DNA of 64,000 nt from Leishmania infantum JPCM5 (GCF_000002875.2 NC_009420.2:990001-1054000); one strand, 5' to 3'. Counted from the first letter of the stretch, positions 10,285 to 20,691 are shown. A program made the numbers and translations. The notes: a model not told the origin generated them from the sequence alone.

Positions 10285-10387
10285 TCGTCATCCATAGACT
10301 AACGCGTGCGCCTCATCGCTGCGCTCGCTCATCGCGCCTCCCCCATCCATACCACCTCACCCTTAGCGCATACCTCGCTGGAGCCGC

Positions 10388-11869
10388 ATGCCGATAGCCG
10401 CCATGCTCACAAAGGACGCAGACTGTGAGAAATCGCAGCAGCAGAAGCTCGAAGAGGACATCAAGTCTCCGTGCACTCCCTCGTTTCACTGCATCTCTGA
10501 CGAAGATCCAAAGAGTGACAGGGCAACCAATTATAGTTGCGCAAAACCTCTTGATTGGTCACCGCAGACACCAGAGACGCCACCGGTGAGCGTGGCAGAG
10601 CTGAGAGTGACGGCGGTGGCGGATACGTCCGTGACGGAAACGACTTCCGAGAGTGTGACACATAGAAACGAACTGCGCGCAAACGAAGGTGAGTCGAGCG
10701 CATCGGGGACCGTAGAGAAGCCCTTTGATGGCGTCGCTGCTGCAGGAGGCGCTGCACCCGCAGCGGTACCGCAGAAGGCACAGGAGAGAGGATCATCAGA
10801 GCCTCTCAAACCCAAACGGTCGTATGGTACCTCTGACGCCGTGTCATCCTCTTCCTGTCATGTAGATGCACTCGGCGATCTCGCTGGCAGCGTCCGGCAG
10901 CACCATCCGACCTCCACACCCACGCTGGGCACCAGCGGCAGCAATGGTGGCGGCGATGCGACAAAGCACGCGGTAGCGGCGGGGCATGTCGATGGGTCAC
11001 TGCCTCCGCCACTGAGTGGAGTCTTCTTTCCCTCCACGGCCTGCGATGCGGTGACGACTGCCTCCTTGGTGACCCTTATCTCCTCCTACTGCGACGTTGT
11101 GACGCTGGTGCAGCTCATGCGGGTGAACCGCTCGGCGCACCTGTTGGCAACGAGTGATGCCGTGTGGAAGCCTCTTCTGGTGTCCATGAACCTGCCACCC
11201 TTGCTAGCCGCCTACGAGCGGGACAAAGACTACTACGACTTCTTTGTCGAAGACGTCATCACCACACGTGCTCTGCACGGACACTACACATTTCAAGCCG
11301 CAAACGCCGCGTCAGGTAGCCGTGAAAGCGTAAGCACCACGAGCGGGTCAAGGTCCGCCGTCATGAACCGCGACTACGTGTCACGGGACGAGGACTCCCT
11401 CCAGGATGATATCTTCAACATTGCCTCATTGCAGCTGCTCATCTCCGCCGCCTCGCTGGGTCAGTCAAACCACCTTATCGGTCGTGTGCAGCTACTCCTC
11501 ACGTATAAAAATGAGTCGATGGAGGTGTTGCAAGGCTCATGCCGCTTCTCCGTTCATCGCCGCTGCTTCTCCCTCTGCTGCAGCGCTTTTGGTACGGTGA
11601 AGCGCGGGCCCGTCTTCACGGTGGCCGTCGCGACGGTGACGAAACCATGGGCGAACGAGGGATTTCAGCACTTCAGCGAGCACAAGAATGGAATCCGGCT
11701 AGTAATGACACCGGTGCTGTGGGAGGGCCAGAGCCCTGGTTCGCAGATTACGGAGAACGACATTCTTGTCGTAAGCCGCCCCAAGCCGGCGCCCTCCTTG
11801 ATCACATCGACGACTGGATCGGCGGCGGCAAACAGCTCTCTGGACGCCCCTACAGCATCACGCGGCTAG
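10388..11869 (+). CDS. F-box-like protein
   Basis: The 493-residue protein begins at ATG 10388. The first 215 residues are low-complexity, rich in S, T, A and G, and probably disordered. At about residues 222-270 lies an F-box-like module: a leucine-rich helix (LVTLISSYCDVVTLVQLMRV), then the typical N-x-S and D-x-x-W-K-P-L pattern (DAVWKPLLV). A well-ordered region follows (about 340-470) with no domain I can name. F-box proteins link substrates to SCF ubiquitin ligases through SKP1, and this would fit a neighbourhood with a CSN3-like gene, although the co-location need not be functional. The F-box call is by pattern only. Confidence 0.55.
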   Translation: MPIAAMLTKDADCEKSQQQKLEEDIKSPCTPSFHCISDEDPKSDRATNYSCAKPLDWSPQTPETPPVSVAELRVTAVADTSVTETTSESVTHRNELRANEGESSASGTVEKPFDGVAAAGGAAPAAVPQKAQERGSSEPLKPKRSYGTSDAVSSSSCHVDALGDLAGSVRQHHPTSTPTLGTSGSNGGGDATKHAVAAGHVDGSLPPPLSGVFFPSTACDAVTTASLVTLISSYCDVVTLVQLMRVNRSAHLLATSDAVWKPLLVSMNLPPLLAAYERDKDYYDFFVEDVITTRALHGHYTFQAANAASGSRESVSTTSGSRSAVMNRDYVSRDEDSLQDDIFNIASLQLLISAASLGQSNHLIGRVQLLLTYKNESMEVLQGSCRFSVHRRCFSLCCSAFGTVKRGPVFTVAVATVTKPWANEGFQHFSEHKNGIRLVMTPVLWEGQSPGSQITENDILVVSRPKPAPSLITSTTGSAAANSSLDAPTASRG

Positions 11870-13267
11870 TGCGGGTAGTGGTGGAAATGAGTGCACGGTG
11901 CCTGTGGCATTCATGTGCCGGAGTCGAGACTGCTGTTGAATGTTTGTTGGCTTTTGTTTTGTTTCCTACCGCAGTATTCTGACAGCAGCAACAGAACAGA
12001 GGGCCGCGGTACGTGTCGAGAAGGCAGCTCCACGGAGGGAGGGCAGAGACAATGGATGTGTGTATACCTGCATCTCTGTGGCACGCATCTCATGCCCTCG
12101 TGCGAAGGGGAAGAGCGACGGTAGGTAGTGTGGTGTTGTGTCGGTGACCGCTAAAATATCTCGCCCCTGCCCTCCCCTCCCCCTCTCTGTCCATGAGCAT
12201 ACGGGCCTCTGCCAATACCTGCGCATTGGATCTGTTTGTCATCTACACGCATGACGTTAGCGGTCGCGGACAGGTGTGTTTAGGTGTGTGGGCCTTTCGC
12301 TGTTGGATACCCGCGTGTGCGCGTGTGTTCTGTAAGCCCCCTCTCTCTTCTCTCTTTCTCCCTCGCTTCTGGCACTGTTTCTCCCTGTTCCCTCTCTGCG
12401 CGAGCGCCCTTGTGTATTTTGCGCTGCAGTGTTGCATGTCAAAGAAGGCGGAACAGCACACCCACACACGCGCGCGTTAATTGAGTCTCAGCGTCATCGT
12501 TCATGCTGGTGAGAGGGACAAAGGGGCTGGCCTTGAGTCTGTGCTGGTTGGGGCAACGAAAACAGAGGCGCGCTGCACAGCTGTTGTGCTCCGCGAGTTT
12601 TTCTCCCTTGTACTCTCTCGCTCTTTGCAAAAATACGGTCTGTACCGTGGGCAATCCGCACAGCCGACTCATCCAGGAAGGGCAAGGCGGAGACGAAGGG
12701 ATGACCGCGTGCAGAAGTGCGTATCACTGGAGTGCAAACGAAGGCCATCGTGGTATCCTCGCACTGCACCGTGTTACGGGCTCCCCACTCCTCTCTCCCC
12801 GCTCTGTGTGGTCTCCGCCACCGCCACCACGGCTTTCCTTCGTGTTTCGTGAGTGCCTATCAACTCTCTCTCTTGCGTGTATGCTCACGCATCTACCCCT
12901 TGTCCTCCTCCCTCCACCCCTCAACCCCATCCATCGGTGTGCAGCATCATACATGCAAGTCAGGTGGGACAAGCGCCATTCATAGAGTACACACGCACAC
13001 AGATACGTGGGTGGCGAGTTCGTGATTGTGTCTGCGCGAGTCAGGCATCGATCCTCACGTACGCTAACGTCTAGCCGACGAAGAGCGCGAGCGGGGGGGC
13101 CATCAAGGCGCACAGAAACAGATACTGCAACATCAACACAGGAGAGGCTGTTTCAGTGTCTTTTTACTATTTCTTTTGCGGATGAGAAGCTCTGTAGTAC
13201 GCGCGCACACGCATCCGCACACATTTTCTATCGCACACCCGCTTCACTAGCGCGCATACGGGTAGGC
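11870..13267 (+). other. Intergenic spacer, no gene seen
   Basis: This spacer holds the 3'UTR of the F-box-like gene and the 5' region of CAF-1B. It has short pyrimidine tracts and CA repeats. The GTG-initiated extension of the CAF-1B frame (13007-13267) lacks coding bias and is treated as untranslated. Confidence 0.55.
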
Positions 13268-15223
13268 ATGAGCTCCCACAATACAGCAAAGGAAGAAGCG
13301 AGAACGGGCGCGCACGTGGAAGGGGCCGGCCTCGACGGAGAAGCGTGCTGCGCTCCCCATCAGCCGCTGCGCGTGCGGACCATTGAGATTCTGTGGCACT
13401 TCAATGAACGCAACGAAGAAGCGGAGCTGCTGGGCCTGCAGAGCAGCGTGACGGAGGGCATTACGAGCGTCGACTACAACCCTCGTTGCCATCGCATCGT
13501 CACCACCGGTGGCGATGGCAACATTCGCCTATGGGAAGTGCGCGTCAAAGCGGTCGACGCTTGGCTAGAGAACAACGCAAACGACATGCTGGCGTGCTGC
13601 CGCCACCTGTGCCGCATGCGCACCTCCTGGATGCCGCTCACAGCGCGGTGGTCGCCGCAAGGAGAGATGATAGCAAGCGCACACTGTGACGGCAAGGTGT
13701 GCCTGTGGTGGCGCGACCCTGCCGGTGGATCAGCGGCCGCAGCAGCATCGAGTGATGAAGGCAGCTGCGGCAGTGGTCTACAAGGGACGTCTGGCGACTC
13801 TGACGGCGACGTAGAGGAATGGAAGGCATACCGCCACCTGACTGGGCACATCAGCGATATATACGACATCTGCTTCTCCGCTGATTCCCGCTACCTGCTG
13901 AGCGGCGCTGGTGATGGCAGCATCGTCATTCACGATCTGGAAGGCTCGACAATGCCGGCGCTACAGCTCACCAACCTGCACGCGAAGTTCTGCCGCGGGG
14001 TCGCGTGGGATCCATGGACGCGGTTTCTTCACACCTTTGGCAGTGGGCCGTCACTGCTGTGCTTCACGCACGTGCCGAAGAGCGAGGGCCAGCACCGCCG
14101 CATGCACCTCGCTGGCCAGCGCAAGTGCCAGGGGGACTACATTGGCGAGTCATGTGCCCTGTCGTACCGCCGCTTGTGTTGGTCGCCAGATGGCTTGCTG
14201 CTCGCTGTGCCGTACGGCAAGCTGACGAGGGCTGGCCAGCAGCAGGCGCCAAGCACAGCGAACCTGCTGGCCTTCATCGAGGCAAAGGAGAAGGCGGAAG
14301 CGACGTTGCGGGCAACAAAAGACCATCCGCAGGACACCTCGTTGCCCACGCACATAACGGAGGCTTCCGGGGGCAAAAAACGCCACGGCGCGCCTGTGAC
14401 AGCCATTGCAGATGCTGGCGACGATGCGTTGGATGGCATGCTTCACTGCGTCTATGTCTACACTCGAGGGGCGCCGGATAAGATCGCCTGTCGACTTGGG
14501 GTGCGCGGGTTCAGCGAAGTGCGTGGCGTGCTGTGGGCGCCGTGCTTCTTCGAGCCGCTGCCCGCCGACGAAGTGCTCGAAGGATGCTCGCAGCAGCCCA
14601 CGGCCCTTTCGACCACCGCAACGGCAGAGGCTCCGCCGTCGCAGCTGGCAGCGCTTGAAGCGGCGCGTCAGCGCCGCGGTGCCTGGGGGCCAGCAGAGTA
14701 CCGCATGGCGATTGCCGTGTGGACCTCAGATGCTGTCATCGTCTACACCACAGACAGCAGCTCTCGCCACAGCGACTTCACCGACTTGCACATGCGCAGT
14801 ATCACCGATGTTGCTTGGAGTCACGACGCGTCCCACCTCTACACCGCCTCTCTTGACGGGTACATCAGTGTCATCGCGTTTGGCGATTCCCTGACAGCGG
14901 CACATCGACTACCGTACTTCTCGGCATCGCCGGCGGTGCGCTCGCTGTGCGGGCTCCTGGAACGTATTGAGCGAGTCGGCGTCAGCGTTGAGGCCGGTCG
15001 AAGCACCGGCGCATTCTCCGCTGGAGCCGCGAGAGGGTACAGAAAGGCTGGAGGCGACGCCCCTGCCGGTGCAGCAGCAGCGGCGGTGACTAAGACCAGT
15101 GTAGCTGTGGTACGGAAGAAGAGGAAGGTAGAAAAAACGAGTGGTGATCCCGCGGCACCGTCAGTGATGGCCAAGAAGGCAGTTGATATGCAACAGCTGG
15201 AAGCCCTCATCTCGGACATCTGA
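13268..15223 (+). CDS. Chromatin assembly factor 1 subunit B (WD40, p60/CAC2 type)
   Basis: From ATG 13268 the product is 651 residues. The N-terminus has the family pattern: a short strand (VRTIEILWHF) followed by the first WD repeat with GITSVDYNP and GGDGNIRLWEV (about residues 64-93). Further WD repeats are visible at about 127-150 (ASAHCDGKVCLWWRD), 193-225 (GHISDIYDICFSADSRYLL start) and 511-540 (SITDVAWSHDASHLYTAS). The long second repeat, in which a histone-type WAPTG-like region is replaced by RWSPQGEMIAS, and the insertion after CLWW match CAF-1 p60 and HIRA. The C-terminus is alanine-rich with a basic cluster (KKRKVEK, near 617) that could be a nuclear localisation signal. CAF-1B with CAF-1A and an RbAp48-like protein deposits H3-H4 behind the replication fork. 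HIRA is the main alternative; the length favours CAF-1B. Confidence 0.8.
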   Translation: MSSHNTAKEEARTGAHVEGAGLDGEACCAPHQPLRVRTIEILWHFNERNEEAELLGLQSSVTEGITSVDYNPRCHRIVTTGGDGNIRLWEVRVKAVDAWLENNANDMLACCRHLCRMRTSWMPLTARWSPQGEMIASAHCDGKVCLWWRDPAGGSAAAAASSDEGSCGSGLQGTSGDSDGDVEEWKAYRHLTGHISDIYDICFSADSRYLLSGAGDGSIVIHDLEGSTMPALQLTNLHAKFCRGVAWDPWTRFLHTFGSGPSLLCFTHVPKSEGQHRRMHLAGQRKCQGDYIGESCALSYRRLCWSPDGLLLAVPYGKLTRAGQQQAPSTANLLAFIEAKEKAEATLRATKDHPQDTSLPTHITEASGGKKRHGAPVTAIADAGDDALDGMLHCVYVYTRGAPDKIACRLGVRGFSEVRGVLWAPCFFEPLPADEVLEGCSQQPTALSTTATAEAPPSQLAALEAARQRRGAWGPAEYRMAIAVWTSDAVIVYTTDSSSRHSDFTDLHMRSITDVAWSHDASHLYTASLDGYISVIAFGDSLTAAHRLPYFSASPAVRSLCGLLERIERVGVSVEAGRSTGAFSAGAARGYRKAGGDAPAGAAAAAVTKTSVAVVRKKRKVEKTSGDPAAPSVMAKKAVDMQQLEALISDI

Positions 15224-15906
15224 GCGGGGAGGTCGTTCTTTGCGTGTGTGTGGGAGGAGCTGTGATTGTGGATGTCGCAAGCTGCGCGACCTACGCCCCT
15301 CCCCGGCCACCAGCCGATCTCTTTCCCACCGCCACTCCTAAAGACGCCTCGCTTCTACAAGGCGCATGTGCTACATGTCAATATAGACATGTACGGTAAT
15401 ATTTTACGTTGGGCTGAGAGGTGCTTGCGCATGTAGCTGTCGTCGCCACTCGCTTCTCCTGTTCTTCTCGGATGCGCGTTGTTAACAGGAGCGGAGTGGC
15501 ACAGAAGCATACCGGCACGCACGTGTCTTCCTTCTGTCCGTCGTATCCTGTCGTTGCTTTGTGGCCTGTTCGCGAAGGTGTTATCCTCGTGGAGTCCCGT
15601 CTTGAGTGCGGCAAAACAAAAAAATGGGGCTGGCAATGAGCCGGTAAAAGGTGCGCATGCGTTGTGCGCAAGGAGGGGTCTTTGCTGCCACTCCTCATAC
15701 GTTTCCAGGCTGTCTCGCACCTTGCACCCCCACTTAGTGGCGGAGGTGGGCGGGGTCTGTCATGCGCGGAGGGCATAGCCTTTTCTCCTCTGTTTTAACG
15801 TTTTGTGCGACCCGTGGAGACCCCACAGCACGCGTGGGATGAAGCTGCCCCCTCTTTCCGCATGCCTTTACGCCATCGTCTCGTCCCTTTTCTGGTTCAG
15901 ATCGCC
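15224..15906 (+). other. Short intergenic spacer
   Basis: This 0.7-kb spacer has no convincing frame. It ends in a pyrimidine tract and AG directly before the next ATG (listed separately). Confidence 0.55.
15876..15900 (+). promoter_or_regulatory. Candidate trans-splice acceptor of Nup96-like gene
   Basis: A pyrimidine-rich run (GTCTCGTCCCTTTTCTGGTT) ends in CAG, with AG at 15899-15900, only 6 nt before ATG 15907. If used, the 5'UTR would be extremely short and the in-frame ATG at 15862 would be excluded from the mRNA. Confidence 0.45.
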
Positions 15907-18609
15907 ATGTTTAGCTCGACTTCCAATATTGCCCCGCGGCGGCTTGGCAGTGCCGGCCCTGGCGGCGACGATGCCTCAGCCTTGCGCGTCATGCCCTCCG
16001 CAGGTGATCCCGCAGACGAAGTGCGTGTCTCACTTGCCAGCCTTACGGCGCGGGCACAGAGGCTTGTATCTGAAAGAGACGCTGAGCAGCTCCTGCGCAA
16101 CGGGTTCGGCCTTTTCGAGGCCTCCCGCAAGGCCGCGGAGGAGGCGCGGCACCAGGCGAACAAGTGCCAGTCCACGAGCGAGGGCTACGCCCCGGCGACC
16201 CACGCGTCGGTGGAGTTGTTCATGACTCAGCACCTCGGCTTCGACGCTCAAGCGCAGCAGCGTCTGCTGCGGCAGCTGCAGCGCCGCCACGCTCAGCTTG
16301 GTGTGGATCTGGGCCCGATCGACACCCTACCGGGCGCCGAGGCCTCGGGTTTCACGGGGATCGCGGACGTGGACGCGGTGGTGGCAGAACTGAAGAATGA
16401 CATCCTGCTCGACGTCCAACACGCCGTGCACCGACGTCAAACGAGCATTGTGCGGGACCAGGTCGACACCCTGTTCAAGGCGGCCTGGCACCCCTTCTAC
16501 GTGCGAGTCGCGGACGACTACGAGACGCTGTCCATGGGGGCAAACGAGCTCGCCGCTGGCAAGGCAGGAGCCAGTGGCCGCCTGCGCTCCATGGGCACCG
16601 CCGCCCCGTCCGCAAACGCATTGGGCGGTGTCGGCAGCGACGCTAGCAGCTCCCTGGTGGACATACTCAATAGCGGCTCTTCGTTGGCCATGGAGTTGAG
16701 CCGCCGCGTCGCCGCCTTTGCCGCCATTGTTGAGGAGTACGCACCGGCGCAGTGGATCACGCACTTCACCGCATACGTCACGGAGACGTCGCTGGACGGG
16801 GCGAATGACTTGACGGTGCTGTGGGCATCAATTGTGCAGATTATCGAGCCAATGCAGCGGCGCGGCTCTGAGGCCGACATCCTGTCCTACGTAGCCAGCA
16901 GCCGTCGCGTGATGGAGCGCAAGTCGCTGAGCCGGCTGCTCGAGCGGGTGTTGCGCATGGACCCCATGCGCTTCGAGGAGGTGGAGAACATGAGTGCGTC
17001 GCACCTGATGGACGTAATCGCGCGCTCGTGCGGCGTGACGAACCACTGGATGCACACCTTCGTCGCGATGCGGGTGGGTCGCTACGATGTGGCGCAGCTG
17101 GCGATGGATGCTATTGGAATTCAGTCTGTGCGCGATGCAATGGCGAAGATGGCCGCGACACCTCCTGCCGAGCGCAACGCTATGCCACCCGCGTCCGATC
17201 TCCAACCTGTCTACGCCGAAGCAAAAACAAAAGAAGACCCATATCGACAGGCCGTGCTTATGGTGCTGCTCGCTGGCCGCACGGGTGAAAGCCCGGCAGC
17301 TGTCCTGCGCACTATACTGAGCCTCGCACAAAGGGTGACGGACTCTCTGGAAGACGCGCTATGGCTAAGACTGTCATGCATTCGCGGTGTGGACAAGTCG
17401 GCGCAAGTTACACCGGTTCAGAGTCTCCGCACGCTCCAACGTGCAGTTCTCGATGACATGCAGGATCTGGTGAGCATCACGCAGGGAAACGCGTGCCGTC
17501 TGGCATCGTTTCTCATCCACGCCTTGCTTCCCTCGACAGGTCTGCGGCTGCTGTTAGAGAACAACATCACCCATGTGGACGGCTTTCACATGGCGTTGTG
17601 CTTCAGCGCGCAGAACCTCTTGCAGGGTAGGCTGCACTCTGCGCTCGAGGCTCCAATCGACATTGCTCGTCACATGAGCCGCTACTGCTCCGTGGTGTTG
17701 CTGGGCGTCGATCGCCGCCTTCCTGCCACCGTGTTTGCAGGGACAGCGATCTTCGCCTACTTCCACAAAAGTGGTTTGACGGAGGCGTTTGTGGAGTGCT
17801 GCTTGAAGGATGTCATTTGCGCACGGCTGCTGGGCTCGCGCAACGCCGTGGGTGGGCAAGATGCACTGCTCCTGCGGGCCGGTGCTGGCGCGCTTTCAGA
17901 GGAGCTGCTAAAGGCACTCATGCAAGTCGCGGAGGCTGCCTCGGCTCGCAGCGAGGTGGCGAAGGCTACTCACGTTCTACTGGCGGTCGCCTTCCTCGCA
18001 AGCCAGCTCTGCCGGCCAGAGCTGCAGCAACGGGCTCTACGGCGCGCAGTGCAGATGATGTCGCCAGCTCTCGCTCAGGTGCTGCATCTTCCATCGCGCA
18101 GCAGCGTCGTGTCGGACGTTCTGTCGCAGGCGGCGCAGCTGCAGCAGGCTGTGAACGCTGTCCCCCATCATCTGAATGAGGAAGCCATCAACGCGCAGGA
18201 CTACCAAACATTCGCACTGCTGTGCCGCATGGCGGATGTGTATGCTTTTAATGTTAGCGGCAACTTCAGCGACGCCGTGGATGCGTTCCTGCAGCTGCCG
18301 TTTGTGCCGCCGCCAAACACCGCTGTGACGGGCGGGGTAGACGCCTATGTTGAGGCGTACTGCAACGCACCTGGAAGCGTGCAGCTAGGCGCAAGTGCCG
18401 CGCTACGGATTGCCATCTCAGCAGCAGGGAAGCTTCTCCAGTACTACGCACGCAGCAGCACCGGCGGTGGCGCTGACGTCGATGAGAAGAGACTCCGCCT
18501 GCTGCACCGAATGCAAACCGTGCTCGAGTGGGCTCGTCAGTGCTGCGCACTGACCAGTGTTGCATACCCGGCTGTCGCAGAGGAATTCGAACGGGTTTAT
18601 ATGTGCTAA
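15907..18609 (+). CDS. Nucleoporin of the Nic96/Nup93 family (candidate)
   Basis: The start is ambiguous. The open frame begins at GTG 15805, an ATG lies at 15862, and ATG 15907 directly follows a strong splice-acceptor-like site; the last gives 900 residues and was chosen. The N-terminal 150 residues include short coiled-coil segments. The rest is all-helical, with features of the Nic96/Nup93 alpha-solenoid: an EDALWLRLSCI segment where the family has EDYLWFQL, and helices HVDGFHMALCF and YRQAVLMVLLAGR. Nic96 is a core scaffold protein of the nuclear pore inner ring; in T. brucei the orthologue is called Nup96. No FG repeats, signal peptide or membrane segment are seen, as expected for a scaffold subunit. 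The call rests on short matches and overall architecture, so another solenoid protein such as a COG or exocyst subunit is not excluded. Confidence 0.6.
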   Translation: MFSSTSNIAPRRLGSAGPGGDDASALRVMPSAGDPADEVRVSLASLTARAQRLVSERDAEQLLRNGFGLFEASRKAAEEARHQANKCQSTSEGYAPATHASVELFMTQHLGFDAQAQQRLLRQLQRRHAQLGVDLGPIDTLPGAEASGFTGIADVDAVVAELKNDILLDVQHAVHRRQTSIVRDQVDTLFKAAWHPFYVRVADDYETLSMGANELAAGKAGASGRLRSMGTAAPSANALGGVGSDASSSLVDILNSGSSLAMELSRRVAAFAAIVEEYAPAQWITHFTAYVTETSLDGANDLTVLWASIVQIIEPMQRRGSEADILSYVASSRRVMERKSLSRLLERVLRMDPMRFEEVENMSASHLMDVIARSCGVTNHWMHTFVAMRVGRYDVAQLAMDAIGIQSVRDAMAKMAATPPAERNAMPPASDLQPVYAEAKTKEDPYRQAVLMVLLAGRTGESPAAVLRTILSLAQRVTDSLEDALWLRLSCIRGVDKSAQVTPVQSLRTLQRAVLDDMQDLVSITQGNACRLASFLIHALLPSTGLRLLLENNITHVDGFHMALCFSAQNLLQGRLHSALEAPIDIARHMSRYCSVVLLGVDRRLPATVFAGTAIFAYFHKSGLTEAFVECCLKDVICARLLGSRNAVGGQDALLLRAGAGALSEELLKALMQVAEAASARSEVAKATHVLLAVAFLASQLCRPELQQRALRRAVQMMSPALAQVLHLPSRSSVVSDVLSQAAQLQQAVNAVPHHLNEEAINAQDYQTFALLCRMADVYAFNVSGNFSDAVDAFLQLPFVPPPNTAVTGGVDAYVEAYCNAPGSVQLGASAALRIAISAAGKLLQYYARSSTGGGADVDEKRLRLLHRMQTVLEWARQCCALTSVAYPAVAEEFERVYMC

Positions 18610-19638
18610 GAAGGTGCGCGGGGGTATTTGGTGCGCGCACATCGCGTTTTCCCTCTCCCTGCTCTTGTCCCTTTTTCACTGCGCTGTACCGCTTCTCACG
18701 CACGCCCCTTTGTACGGCAGTGTTTCTCTTTCCCTTTGTGTGTGCGTGTATCTTTCCTGCACCAGTCGTTATGATCCGTCATCTGCACGAGTATGCGATG
18801 GGACAAGGCTGGCGCGCGCCCTGTCTGTGTGATGTGTGATTCGCGTGTATGTTGTATCCGTCCCCCTCCCCCCCCTCTCTGTGAGTGTATGTTGTTTTGG
18901 ACTCATCGTGTACGGGGCATCAGAGGATCGCTGCCGGGGAGGTGCGGAAGTCGGGGTACCGAGCCGAAAAGGGGTTAAGACGAGTACTTATATATATATA
19001 TATAGATGTGTAAGGTTGTTTTTGCACATCTGCATCATTGTATGAGGAATGCAGAGGGCGGCGTTGACGCCCTTTCTACGTTTCGCCACGGTGCCTCTTG
19101 GCTAATCCTGCATGGGAGAGTGCAATCAGGCCCGTTTCTATGTGCGTGCATGCGTAGAAGGGTGTCCGTGTGCACAGGTGTGTGTGTGTGTGTGTGTTTG
19201 CGTAAAGACTTTAGACAGAGACATCCCCTCGTGTGAGGGCTGTCGTTCTAAGATGCAAGTCAAACCAAAAGAAAGGAGAACTCATAGCGGCATATAAAAT
19301 AGATGCAGTCGATGCGTGGATGCTTCGTCTCTCAGCATGGTACTTCACGCAGGCGGGTGTCGGAGGTACGCTGTGTGTGTGTGGGTGGGTGTGGGTGGGT
19401 GTAGAGGTGAGGAAAGGGGAAACAGCACGCTCCACCACCACCACCCCTCCCCACCTTCCCGCTCAGCGGCCGATGTCAGCCGCGCTTTTGCGTTGTGTTC
19501 AGCCGCCCTCGTTCTACTCTGGTGCGCTGCCTCCGCCTCTTTTCCTCATCTTCTGTGGATCTCCCGCACACTTCCCCTCCCTGCACTCGTGTGCGCTTTC
19601 TCCCGCTCCTCTTCAGTCCTCTGATTGGCACGTGGACG
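18610..19638 (+). other. Intergenic spacer with TA and TG tracts
   Basis: The spacer holds a (TA)n tract at 18988-19004 and a TG tract near 19180-19198. It ends in a long pyrimidine region with an AG before the next gene. No coding signal is seen. Confidence 0.55.
19596..19616 (+). promoter_or_regulatory. Candidate trans-splice acceptor of SNAP43-like gene
   Basis: A pyrimidine tract ends in CAG with AG at 19615-19616, 22 nt before ATG 19639. This argues against the GTG-initiated longer frame that starts at 19495. Confidence 0.5.
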
Positions 19639-20691
19639 ATGCCGCGGGACACGGATCTGGAACGGCTGACGGCGTTCGCCAAGGACTACGCTCAGCTCTA
19701 CGCGCGCTTTGCGAATCACTTCGCCATCCCGGAGAGAGCTACCATCGACGGTTTTGCGGAGCTGTTTGATGCGAGCCACATCGAGTACCTCCACTACTGC
19801 GGCGGCACGACGCTCGAACGTCCGTTCTTTCCCGCCATCACAAGTGAGCTTCTCATGCTGAGCTCTGCCTACCTGTCGATTCCGGAGGCAGTGGCACCGC
19901 GCGGGGCTCGTACGTTTGGGCTGCTTCTGAGTTTCTTCATCTATTCCACTCAGCCTGCACGACAGCAGCCCAAGGTGCCGGCTAGTGTCACCACGGAAGG
20001 GGCGTCGTTGCCGCCAGTCCAAACAACTGCGTCGCTTGTGGAATCCACCCTACCCCGCAGTGGAGGACCGCGAGCGGCCCGCATCGCGATGATGGCGGAC
20101 AGCCTCACCAGCTCAAGCACTCAGCAGCCGCAGTCTTGCAGCGCAGCAGAGGGAACGGCAGCCACTGCACCACCGTCTCCGCCTGTCCCGTCGTCCCTGC
20201 GTCTTCCGATGCAGCCAGTGCCAGTGAGTGTCAGCTGTATGCGCTTATTGCTCTCCCGTCTGTTCATTGACGCAGGATCGGGGGTCATGTCTGGGCAGTC
20301 CTGTGCAGAAGCTCCGCCTCTACGCACAGCAGCGGCAGCCGCTCCAGCGTCCGCCTCGCCGGCTCAGCTGTCCCATACGGAGGCCAAGGTGGTGCTGGCG
20401 CTGCGCCGCGCCACTGGGTGGCATATTGAGCCCTACCTGCAGCAAGGAAAGCACATTTCTGCGCTCTTGTCCGCTCATCAGGCGTGCGCGGTGCCGCTCG
20501 TGCAGCACGTCACGCCTCTCCCGCGCTCTCTCTTTGCGGCTACACTGACAGCACGTTCGATGCTGAATGCGTCGGCGGCACCGGAGGAGATAGGCGGGTC
20601 CGACAGCCTCTTTCGCGACCCGGACTTTGTGCGACTGCGACAGGGATACGAAGCAGCGCGCCGGCGACTGCTACTTGGGGAGCGCCGGTGA
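19639..20691 (+). CDS. SNAPC1/SNAP43-like protein (candidate snRNA/SL transcription factor subunit)
   Basis: From ATG 19639 the product is 350 residues. The first 125 residues follow the order of the SNAPC1 (SNAP43) N-terminal domain: an opening helix with L-x-x-F, then DGFAELFDASHIEYL where the family has a F-x-E-L-W pattern, then a helical stretch ending RTFGLLLSFFIYSTQ followed by PARQQPKVPAS. This resembles the human segment in which a LYxLYxLYxTQ helix is followed by P-K-x-x-I-R-V. The remainder is low-complexity linker (about 135-235) and a C-terminal helical part. SNAPC1 belongs to the complex that recruits RNA polymerase to snRNA promoters; in trypanosomatids the complex also drives the spliced-leader genes. 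The assignment is by eye only. No zinc finger, Myb or membrane segment is seen. Confidence 0.45.
   Translation: MPRDTDLERLTAFAKDYAQLYARFANHFAIPERATIDGFAELFDASHIEYLHYCGGTTLERPFFPAITSELLMLSSAYLSIPEAVAPRGARTFGLLLSFFIYSTQPARQQPKVPASVTTEGASLPPVQTTASLVESTLPRSGGPRAARIAMMADSLTSSSTQQPQSCSAAEGTAATAPPSPPVPSSLRLPMQPVPVSVSCMRLLLSRLFIDAGSGVMSGQSCAEAPPLRTAAAAAPASASPAQLSHTEAKVVLALRRATGWHIEPYLQQGKHISALLSAHQACAVPLVQHVTPLPRSLFAATLTARSMLNASAAPEEIGGSDSLFRDPDFVRLRQGYEAARRRLLLGERR

Larger units (their letters stand above)
8167..10387 (+). other. Intergenic spacer with TG tracts
   Basis: This 2.2-kb spacer contains short and long TG tracts (the largest listed separately), T-runs and a pyrimidine-rich zone. Two AGs after pyrimidine tracts (10228-10229 and 10283-10284) are candidate acceptors for the next gene. 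Frames seen here are low-complexity. Confidence 0.55.

Noticed and set aside
13007..13267. 87-residue N-terminal extension of CAF-1B
   Set aside because: The frame starts at GTG, has no codon bias and no family similarity; ATG 13268 fits the family N-terminus.
15805..15906. N-terminal extension of the Nup96-like frame
   Set aside because: It starts at GTG, and the stretch contains a strong splice-acceptor-like site; the ATG at 15862 lies upstream of that site.
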